NCBI RefSeq assembly: GCF_000327385.1
Contig: NW_008710049.1
Span: 4,227,403 to 4,291,402 of the forward strand
DNA from: Lottia gigantea
Taxonomy: Eukaryota > Mollusca > Gastropoda > Lottiidae
Length of the DNA: 64,000 nt
Direction: 5' to 3'
Shown here: piece by piece, positions 37,101 through 49,100 of the stretch
Layout: every line of letters starts with the position of its first letter
Position numbering within the stretch: the first letter of the stretch is position 1
Notes under the pieces: model-generated
The model's database searches: none
What the model was told of the DNA's origin: nothing
What the model saw: the letters and a program-made list of their open reading frames with translations, nothing else
Program-made: the position numbers and the translations under genes

Positions 37101-40100
37101 AACACAATTACTCTACATAGCGGTTATGGTAATTAGTTATATTTTAACAATTTAAATACTAATGCTTTTTGATTGGGTCTTAAAAAGTTTAAAATAGGTA
37201 ATAATGGGGGACAAAAAAAGAGTGAAAATATATGTAATTGGAATGTAACTTTATTGAGTATACGAAAAATGTCTACTCGTCTAATAGTAGAGCCCAGAAA
37301 TCAAAAAGGTAATTGAGTGCAACTCAGAAGAGCACGTTTTAGTTCCTATTATGTAGATGATCTTAAAAAAAGGGCACGAGGCATGACTTAAGTGTAATAG
37401 ATTTTGAAAACTATTAACACTTAAGTAAACTTTACAATTTTATCATTCCAATCACCAAATGGCTTTAAATTGAATAGGCTCCTTCATTTAATAGTTTCTG
37501 ATTAAAAATGCTTATTCAGTTAATAGACTTCCATTTAATATGGTCATTCAGTTAATAGACTTCCATTTAATATGTTCATTCAGTTAATAGACTTCCATTT
37601 AATATGTTCATTCAGTTAATAGACTTCCATTTAATATGTTCATTCAGTTAATAGACTTCCATTTAATATGGTCATTCCGTTAATAGACTTCCATTTAATA
37701 TGGTCATTCCGTTAAATAAGAATAACTCAATAATAAGTTATAGTTATAACATTATTATATATCATTACTTACCTCATTTCCATAATTCATCAGGTTATGT
37801 ACACTAATAAGAGATTTGAATACCACAACCCAATTGGGATGTTGAGTACGTTCAATAAGTAAATTAGCCAATTGTGGTATGGATACATTTGGTTCACTCG
37901 TACACTGTAATAAATCTGAAATGATATATCAAAACAGAACTTGAATCATGTTGTTACTCAGAGTTTCATGCTATGCGATTTTTGGACAACTGACCTATTT
38001 TCAGCCTGCATCCCTATTGAAGTTAGACAAGAAGAATTTATTCTCATGTCTACATTTTGAGACAAGTTCAGAATATTTGTTAAGAGATCATTTTAACAGT
38101 GAAAATATTTCATTATTGTAAATCCGAAATGTGAAGATTAAATGAAATGAGTGAAAATTTCACAAGTTGAATAATGCAAACCACACCCCTTATCAATAAA
38201 TAGATAGGACAGTCAGTGGTCTACTTTATTCAAATAGCTTCTTTTAGGTGGTCTGCCTTAAATGTGTATGGCAGTATTTTGTAAAATTCTGGGGTTAAGC
38301 CCTTTCACAAGCTGATAGTGGGTTTATTTAATTAGTTAGTCATTTATTTTCAAATAATTTAAATAAATGACATTATCCTCCAAGTGGTGTTTGTTTTTTT
38401 TGGGGAGCATGAGGGGACACAAATAGATAGGACAGCCAGTGGTCCACTTTATTTAAATAGCTTGGTAAGAGGCTGTGACTTGTAATCAATAAAAACATTG
38501 CCCCTACTTATATAATACCAGTATTCATGAGCTTTATACTGTGTTTATAAACTTACAGCAAATAACTTGTCACATTTGTAGAATTTTGCACTTTGTGTTA
38601 AGGAAGTGAGCATTTATAATGAAAACCCTAACTTTAATGATCATATTCATAAAAACAATTAAGTGTAAGTTGTAAGTTACGTTGTCAATCATTCATTTAG
38701 TCAATCACTTTATTATGACAGGTAAAAATAATTGCCTCCCACCTACAATAATGTGTTTTAAAATAGAATGATAATTTCTATGTCAATATCTAGTAATACA
38801 TTAATCAATATAATTTTAACCAAGATAAACTGTAGATCATTGACTTTAGATATCAACTTCTATATCAGTTAATTCAACTGTAAGAACTACGGATAGCCAT
38901 GAAAAATTTCTTAATGATACAAGCAGGGCATGCTTATATTTCTAGAACCTGGATGTCAATCTGCTACTGCAATTGTCAACTCAACTCCTTTATGAAGAGC
39001 CTGCACCTTATCGGTTGTCTTAACTTTTTATGTGGGGACACCATTGGCTTCAATTTGCATCATTCCCATTACATGTCTGTCTATGACACAGCTATCCTAT
39101 TAGAAGCTTGTACGACGCCATAGCACGTCTATAATTACAGACATTACAAAAGTTCGAAAACCCTCTTTACAACCCCTTATTAGGTTTAAGAGTCATATCA
39201 GCATAATAAGATGCATAATGATATAATATTCAACAAAGTCTAAGGAATTGATAACGCCTTCCTTCAATCTTAGAATTGATAGCACGCTATATAAAATGTG
39301 ATCAAAGTTTAAAGATAAATTGAACATCATTGATTTTAGATTTGGTAATGTTGGTATCGACAATAGAGTATAATTCAATAGTAGGCCCACAACTTCAATA
39401 GAACAACAGATATCAGTCAAATGAGAAAAACTTAGACAGGACGGTGGCATTAACCTACAGTCAATGTATCTTTAAAATTCACACACTGTAATACACAAGG
39501 CCTCTGTTTATGCAGATGACTAGCAGAAGCTTTTTTTAGAGGTGATAAACTGAAAAACACATCCAGTCTGCACTATAAGAGCCCATAGAGCAAGTGCTTT
39601 GAATTTTTTAATAGTCTCCTGAAAAATCTAATGTCCCAAAATGATAAAAAAAAGTTATCGTAATATTCAATAAGCTTAATAAATAAACACTGTACTGGCG
39701 GACAAGTAGCTCAAAGCAAAACAGTTGCCTGGCATTGTCAGCCTTGATTAGCTAGAACGTGCAGAAAAACAGGATCGTAAAACTGTTATATCACTTTATT
39801 TTATTTACATCGTAACAATTCTTCGACCAAGGTGACCTTGTTCCTGAAATTCCAATAATTTCTATTGTCTAAATAAAAGCCAGGAACGATATTGAGACAC
39901 ATGTTTAATTTGATTACTGTGTACCACGGAAGTCAGTTATCGTCTAGCACTGTTCAACTGACCAGAGGAATTGCTAGCAAATTGTCATCTTTATTTAATT
40001 TTCTTCCCCTAAGAGACATTAAGTTAAGACATTGACTAATATTTTTTGAGGAATTTAAATTTTTCAGAACTCAACGCTTAAAATCTTGTCAGATTTCCTT

Positions 40101-43100
40101 AGCTCATTTTGGTGGCAAGACATGAAATTCAATTGACATGGGATATGACCCGATATTTGATATAAATCAAATATGTGCTTTTCAAGGTTCTGAGACAGAC
40201 AAGGAAAAGCTCTAGGTTCAAAAATTAAATGCTATGAAACCAACTGTCAAAATATCTATCAAAAGATAGCAAAAGGTCCGCAAACTAAATATGAACATTT
40301 ATTGCTTTTATCTGGCTTCAAACTTCACTTTCATCAAACAAATCTTCTCAACAAGAAGATCAAATATAAAAATATCAACTGTTGACATTTAAAACTTTTT
40401 AACTTTTAAAGACATTTTATAATCTCAAAGTTAACATCTTCTGGTTTATTGAAAGGTCAAAGTTTAAAGAAAAAAATATTGAGTTAATGACAATTCTTAG
40501 ACACAATAAAATCCTCTCTAAAAATCTGTTATCATCAAAGGGAATGTTTGATAAAATAATACTGAAATTTTTACTGATTAAAGTAAGGTGTAAGTAAGTG
40601 GTGTCAATTTGATGCTAAATTCCCTGGAGCTTTCTTCCTCAACAAATCCATGACATTAAATTAATCAGTGTTTTATAAACTCAAATCTCTAACATGCTTT
40701 CACTATTGATGATTTGTCCAAAGCAAAGTTACAGTAACATAACCTATATTTGCTGCGCATAAATAATTTAAGAAGTTGCAATTATCAATATTAAATCAAT
40801 AGTACATTCGTAATATCTAAACCTTGAACACTGTAGTTTAATTCAAAGAGAAAGAAAATTGCACTGCATATAAAACAGTTGAAATGTTGAAATATTACAT
40901 GGTTCAAATAAAGCTATATTGTATCAATTTATCAATATTTTCTGATTAAAAACCTTTTAAAACATTTGTAATATCAAATATAACATGTTGCATAAATAAC
41001 AAAACAATATTCAATAGTATGCTGTGCTCCACTTATTTTAATAACTTTTTGGTTGATTTGAGATGATGAATAAAACTTCATGAGTGTTGAAATGAAATCT
41101 TTACATACCATACAGTACTTAGTTTAAAGGGACATTTTGGAGGGTGGGGGGGGTGGGGGGATTTGAGTATATATAAATATATATATAAATAAATATATGT
41201 AAATAGCCTTCATAAGTACTTGAAATAATTCCTTCCAAATTTCTTTTCATTTTGTTTTATGTCTTTTTTATATATTGCAGTTCTAAAGGAAAGACGATTT
41301 GTCTTTTTTACTTTCGAACGCAGATAATTCTGGACACACATGAATTTGAAAGGCTTGAATTTCAATGGTGAGCTGTGAACATGAATATTGGCTTAGCTGA
41401 AAATAATTTCTATTTCTGAGACTAAAGTTATGATTTGTCTACTGCTACTGTATCTTTAAAATATTTAAAAAATGATAAAATAAGTTCTGTTTACTCAAGT
41501 GATCAGCGTAAAAAGATTTGATCTGTTTAGATAATATAAACCAAATGCATAAAATTGTGTCACACATTCAATTGGGTTTTATATTACATTTATTTCAGTC
41601 ATTTCATATTACACACTTCTAAGAAGTATACAGATAGAACAATTGAATAGCTGAATGGGGAATAGCAAATAAGGAGAGATTTAACCTATTTTCATAACCT
41701 GGGCATTACAGATTCACTTTCCCATCATGATTTGAATCCAACCCACATCACTAATCAAAATCAACAATTATCTCATTTAGACAAAATATATTTAAATTAT
41801 CTGATTTCTTGTTTTCATTTTCTTTGACGCTAATTACCTATCAAATATAAAAGAAAGAAAACGCATGTCAAGGTTGAAAATTGTGATTTTTTTTAAAGCC
41901 GTCCATTTGAATCTCAAGAATGACAAATGGGAAACTAGTCAATACTGAAATTCTGTAAGTGATCTTTCCTTGATTTCAGTACAGAAAATCAACGATCAGA
42001 CTCGAGACATACTAATAGGATTTTGAGAAGAAGAAGAATTCTGACAAAGAAATACACCTCGTTTCCTCCTCTAATTGGCATCAAATACAGTCTCAGACAA
42101 CTTACTATGTTTATAAAAAAACTTGTTAAGAAAGTCCGACTTGTATCTCAATAGAAATTCATTAAAGCCACCAAAACCGGGTCTTGCTTTAGATTTTTTT
42201 TGTAAGACTTGCCTATCCAACAAAAACCAGATTTTATCATTCAATTATTTTTCAAGGTCAAATAAAATTTAATCTTACATCATGTATTCAAGACACAAGC
42301 AGAATTATAAATATCGTTATCAAATTAACAATTGCTTGGGAACATTCTTGATTTTATTGACAATAATTTGAATCTGCACACCCGATTTGAGAAAATTCCC
42401 AGTAAATCAAATTCCCAGTAAATATGCATTGGAGTCAGAATTTACAGAAAAAGAATTTTTTAGCGAAGTCAATCCAACATAAAGCTAAAATGAGCATAAA
42501 AGTACTTCTTGGCAATATTACTCCTATAATATATGTCGTAATACCAGTATTTCACTCTAGTATGAAAGTACTTCTTAGTAGTATAACAAGTCTATTCTTC
42601 TCCCAATCAATCATATTGATAAACAGATCTCTACAAGTGCTGCTTTTAACTCCAGGAATTGACGAGCCACAAACATTTCATCAATAAATAAAGTCCAATA
42701 TAGACTGGAGGCCATTCATAAAGCTTGGCTTATATTCATTAGAGTACTTTATATCATAATATACCTGCTAAACATGAAATGTATTTACATCATGAGACCT
42801 TCTGGAACAGTAGTGCTGTTTATCTTTTATTATGTGAGTTCGTTAAATTACCTACAAGTTTTAATTAAGACATTAAATTATAATTAAGAAATAACATTAA
42901 CGTACAAATTATTCAATAGAAACACCAGCCAACAACTGTATGTGCTGTGGTAAAGCATGTTGTTTACTAAAAATTGCAAGTGTATCATAACACAATCTAT
43001 TTCAGTAGATACATTGAAACCTGCACCTTAATTCCAGGCTCAAATGAAAAAGAGTGAGCACCTAATTAACTCGCAAATTATACCTTAGTCTCAGAAATGA

Positions 43101-46100
43101 GAATTTTATATCAAAGTTGACCAGAAATAGTATAAACAGCTCACCATCACTATTTGATCCTTCAAATTCAAAGGAATTATGCGATTTTCGTGCAGTTCTT
43201 ATAGTTCCGAAGACTATGTACATATATTCAAGGCCCAAATTAACACCTAACCATGGCCTTTAACTATTGACGAAGACGATCACTGTAACAAGTTCTTTAA
43301 AGTTTTGTAAAAATAATATACAAAACTTCTATTATCCTCAAAGGAAAGCTAGTTTTGAAATATTGTTTGATTTTCCAATATGAACCAAATAAGAGGTTTA
43401 ATATCATGCAACAAAGAGGCCAAGCTTTGTCTGGTATCCTTTTCAGTTAATTTAACAAATATCTTATTGGTTTTTAAACCTTGGAAGGAAGACAATGATG
43501 TATACAATATCAATATCAACTATAAGAGTACCAATATCAGATTGTTGACATTTGTTGAGTTTTGCTTCAGGGAACCAGTCATAATATCAAAGATCATCAG
43601 AAACGTGAAGAGCTTAAATTATAATCAGACTAAGGTCAATAAATTCAGACAGTTTTCAACAGTTACATGTAAAGTACCATTTCAACTAAGACTAATAGTA
43701 ATTACTTAAAAGTCTACTGATCGGTTAATTGGCAATAATAATAATTCCAGATTTACCACTGTAATGCAAGCAATATTAACAGCTGTTGGCAAATAATTGC
43801 ACTTATTTGACTGAGACAAATAAAAATTGTATTTTTGAGTTTGAATTACAAATTTTGATTTCATAAACAAACAATAAGTAAAATATAAAACAAAATCAAA
43901 ATCTTTGATATATTATGCGATCAAAGACAATAAAAGATTAGATAGTGCAGAGAAAGAAATATTAAGAGTGGGTCATTTGTCAAATTGCCATAATAGATTT
44001 AAGAAGACACATGCAATGGTCTGATATAATGAATGAATCCATACCAATATCATTTATTGTAGCCCAGAAATTACGATTTCTATTTCAATGTATATATCTG
44101 ACCTGAATTGAAGAAGAAGAATAAACGATTGGCTAGCAACTAATCTGATTGTAGAAAAGAACACGCTCAATTCCTCTATCATGGTCACCTTTCTTTCTTA
44201 CATTCATCTAATCAATATCAACAGAAATACTTTCTTTCACATTTTCACTTGTTAATATTAGACCTTGGAATATTGGTTATTTCAACTTTTTTTTCACATT
44301 ACAACTTTTTGATTATGGTTAAATATAAATGTTCTTAGACTACAAATGTGAACAACTGAACATGAGCCATTTACAAGCTGCCTGCATGAACACATCTAAT
44401 TGACATTATCAGTTGTAATTTTAAATACATACATATTAAAAGCTCAATGATCTATATTATTATTTTTTCATATTAGATTAATAAAACAGACAAGGATAAA
44501 ATAAGGGAATTTGGAGTTATAATTGGGGTTGACAGTGAAAATAGTTCGAATTCAGGAAAGTGAATATAGAAAACCCTTGGTTATAAGGAAAAGGAAAGTT
44601 TCAACTTTCAACCATTATTTGATGAAAAACTTTCCTGGTTTACAAATCAATTTGATAAGGAAATGTTTATAATAGATGATAAACACCAGTATATATATGA
44701 TTAATTTTATCATCAACTTGATAGTTAAAATGGTCTATTCTAACTTTCATTCTGTGTTATAGAGTCTCTATAGTATATAACTACATAACAACTGATTTTT
44801 TAGTTACAATTTAATATAAATTTCAAACAATTAAGATTAGAGATCTGAAGCCCTGATCTGAATCTGAACAAGCATATTACTATATTAATGCATTCCAATT
44901 GAGCTGTCTGTTAAAATAGTGCCAAAATATAGGCTAATGGGCTCTGTAACCAAGCAGGACAAGAAGATGCAGCAATGTTTTTTTCAAACTAATATACAGG
45001 CTGGCAAGTATCTATCACCTAATGGTCTTTCAGTTAGTTGTGGGGGGGTGTAGCTGTAGCAAGACCTATTGGGACAGTCTGTATGTCTGTCAGGTTCAGC
45101 TGGCTCATTTTCCCAGGCTATATGAATACCGGGTTGGCCCTGATAGCCAAGCTTCCGGCTGCTTGGGCTGTCCAATATTCTGTATCAATGCATTTGAGTA
45201 AATGCGTAGAAATTGACTAAAGTAACCGGAAAACCGAACTATCATGCCACATTTAACTAGGCCCTAAAAATAGGTATAGATTAAATCAGATTACTATTTA
45301 AATAAGTACATTTCAATTTCAATGTGCAAAGTAGATAACCATATAATATTTTATGGTGATAAATCTGTGACATCTTTTCTAACAAATGTTCTCTAACAAA
45401 CATCCACTTCTCAATGAATAGTGAAATCACATTTGATGTGATGTAAATTTAATTTTCAAAGTGCAAAATTGTCAAAACATGATAGATTTTTTTAGTGGAA
45501 CAGCACCAAGACTTTCCATTACTAGGCCCTGAAATAAACACTTTGAAAATATGACAGCTAATCAACCTGATAAACAGGACATAGTTAATCACTTTGATTC
45601 TGTAAGATCAATAACTTTACACTATAATAAAACTGTTATTGACATGTGAATATATCATTAATGGTTATGAAACGGAACAACTACCTATAAAAATACACGG
45701 TGAACACAAATGAAATAAAATTATTATTCAATCAAACAAACAAACATTTAGTGAACGATAAGGGAGAATATTAGGGATCTATTAACAGTTTTAATAAAAC
45801 TGTAAACACCATGCAGTGAGCAATGAGTAAAATTTTCGGAAAAATAACTGCAACAGTTGCGTGCTTGTTCCTTGTAATATTCAACTAATTACTATAGTAG
45901 TTAAATTTGAGCTAAACATAAACTATGAAAAATTAACATTTCGTGACAGATATCTCTATGTGTAGACATGTGAATGTTCAAATATTCAGAATATTTGCAT
46001 AAACCTATCAGCTAAAATAAATATCACACGTTTTTCTATGTCTGTAAAAATGAATCGTCAACCATCAAACAAACTATAAGGTGCTGTACACTTTTATCTT

Positions 46101-49100
46101 CTTTGATATCAGTCAAAAATTGTCCACTTAGATCTTGGTACAGTGAAAAACCCATTAAAAATTATAAATTTTTGTATCTACAGATTAAAAACATCATTTC
46201 TTCTGATAGTTTCTAAATTTCAGGTTGGTGGGGGCTGCCATATGATATGATATATAATATGACATGATATATGCATGGAAATATGCCAGATTGGGACGTA
46301 GATCCAATCATAGATATGATGAAAGAAATGTAACCAAAGATATGGCTGGCATGTAACATTATAAACAAGCCACTCTTTGTGCAGATTGGGTCCTCCACAA
46401 GTTGTAATTTTCTTTTTATTAAAGGACATTGTTCACCCTTTTCTGGTGTTGATTTGGGTCTTGAATATGTGTAGATATTCTTCAGAAGTACTAGAGCTGC
46501 ACAACAATCACATTATCCCTTCAAATATACTTCAAACTAGGATTCAAAGGCTCATATTTTGACGGTGAGCTGTGAACACAATAACTGATTAGCTTAGCTA
46601 ATAGTTTATGAGACTGAGGTACGATTGGTCAAATGGATGGCGAACAAGTCTCTTTAACTTGGTCACTTTTAATACTGACCATTTCTTGAACTGAATTTCA
46701 AGTTCAGTAGTTGTGACTGCCCATCACTTTGAACATCACCTCTATAAGAAAGTCTCTATGCATCAAGAGTATACTGTCAGTATATTTATTCTTCTATTTC
46801 ATAAAATATCAAATTATTCAATAACTATTTTTTTAAGTCATGATGACAGCTTGCACATTTATTCAAATAGATTCTTTTAAGATATGAAACCTTCATTTTA
46901 TCATGACTTGTTTCTATTTCCTACAGAAATCTTTTACAAATCTCCTTACTAAACTATCTTGACATTTAAAAGTGTTAAAACGAAGTGAGTTGAGATTAAA
47001 TTGATTGTGATATTGATTGATTTTACTGATTGATTCTATTGATAATCAATATAAACCTCTCTTAGATTGTCTTACTTTCTCTCAACATGTCCTACATGAA
47101 CAATTCACTATTGTTAAATCTGCTTCAACATTGTCAAATCTCACTATTGCAACAGGAATTGTTTGCCTATTTCACAAGACACTTAACATTGGTCAATACT
47201 ATTTCAATACAGATTCAATATCAATTATAAAGGTGTGGGCACACAAGCAGTCTTGATCGGAGCCTTTTGTCTTGAGTAAAATTTCGTGTGTGCCCGTGCT
47301 TCCACAATAATAAAATTATTGTGTCGCCGACAGGATTTGTAATATTAAACAAGTTTGATACTTGTCTCCGATAGTTTCATCGTCTGCAAGACAGACTCTT
47401 ATCATCTAATCAGATTCCTTTTCCTTTCAATTGCATGCTCTGCATGTGATTATCGACAAGGAAAGCGACTGTCTGGAGATTTTTGTCTCCTCTAGTGCCA
47501 GTCGTTGAAACTCAAGGACAAAAGTCTCTGACCAAGACCTTTAGCTGGATGCTCTCCTTTCAAAACACATGGTGTAGTGAGTGAGTCAGTTACTAGCAAT
47601 TATGGATGTTGTCTAAATCAGAAGAGATCTAACTGGTTATTCAACAAAAAGTTTAATTGTTTAATTGGTGAAGAAACACAACATTCAATAACCTACAGAT
47701 CAAGAATAAGAAAATTAGTGTACAACTTGATATTTATTCTTATTTACTTAATGTTTAAGAATAGATATACCATACAAAGACAAAAATATCTTTTTTTTTG
47801 GCAAGGGAGACCAATCTGTTCATAATCAATAATCTGATTTCTAAATATAACCCAAAAAATACATGTTCACAAAAAATATTTTCACAGCTTGCTCTTATTT
47901 CCATCTTGAATTAGTAGATATGTGAAAAATATCAGCCTTGTTAAGAAATCAATCAATCAATGGCTTCAATTCTAATAAATCCTTGTGTCCTAAATAAGAA
48001 AATATTAACCTTACAATGCCCATGACAATCAATTTTTTCAACAAAAAAATAGCCAGTAGCAGTTAAAAAGTACAACAATGTCAGGTCATGACCTAATGTA
48101 CTAAGAACAGTAAAATGTCAAAAAGATGGACAGGTTAGGTCAATTGATAGACAATGTGATAACAAAAACAGCCGACTCAGCAGGAACAAAATAAAAGAAA
48201 ATAACTCGTTCAGTGAGGTATATACCTTGTAAGGAAATATAAATTCATATCAGATGAATTTTATAAAGTGAAACTAACTGACTCATCAGGTAATTTCATC
48301 TCTATATTTGTGAAATTGGACAGTGTTTTGAGGCAAAAACACAGGAACATAAAATAAAGTACTGCAAAAATGTTTCCTTTTTGGCTGACTTTTTTCATGC
48401 TAAGATTGAAGTCCAAAAAGATTGGGCTGAAGCTGCTATACTCAATTTCACTTCACTCTATTTCATACTAACATTTCTAGCTGTTTTTCTATTTACTAAA
48501 AGTGGAATCTAGAAGCCCACATGCAATTAACCATTTTTCAAATGCAATAATATGGCAAAATGCCTGAGATTAAATAGAGTAAAATCTCAACTTATAGAAG
48601 AGAAGGAATGGGGAATTCTGTCAAGTTAATGAGAAGGAGATAAAAAGCTTGAAAAGGTTATAAAAAAACTGGCACTGCATGTTAAGTGGTTCCAGATTAA
48701 CTATAAATAGATCGAGTCAGTTCTATAATTAGATGATATATGGCCTGGTAGTCAGTGGGTTATTTTCACCAGCTGCAAGTCGTGACCTGAACTAGGCATA
48801 CTAACTCACTATTTTCCTCTTTTTATTATGAAATATGAATGAATCACCACATCAAGCATTCACCTTTCTATAGAGAATTCTATTTGGGGGTGACTGAAAC
48901 AATGGCAATATTAATCATCTTACTTGTATTTAAAGGGGAAAAGTAATCTAAATAATTCAATTTAATGGTGTCACAAGAGAGGCAGGGCATGCCCACTCTT
49001 AGGGAGCACTTGAATTCACTCTGTGATTAGTTTTTGCATCTACAACAACTCAATAACTCATAGTCTTGAATGTTACTTAACATTAACACATAGAATCACC

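Noticed and set aside
38241-38420. Segment between 43-bp direct repeats as an insertion
   Set aside because: The repeats are too long for a target duplication and the segment has no terminal structure; reported only as a direct repeat.
43380-43709. 109-codon plus-strand open frame in PICALM intron 1
   Set aside because: AT-rich chance frame with no recognisable domain, splice context or repeat-encoded protein.
44984-45220. More GC-rich segment in PICALM intron 1, open on both strands
   Set aside because: I looked for a tRNA or SINE structure and for a protein family. The possible B box (GGTTCAGCTGG) is too weak and the peptides are unfamiliar.
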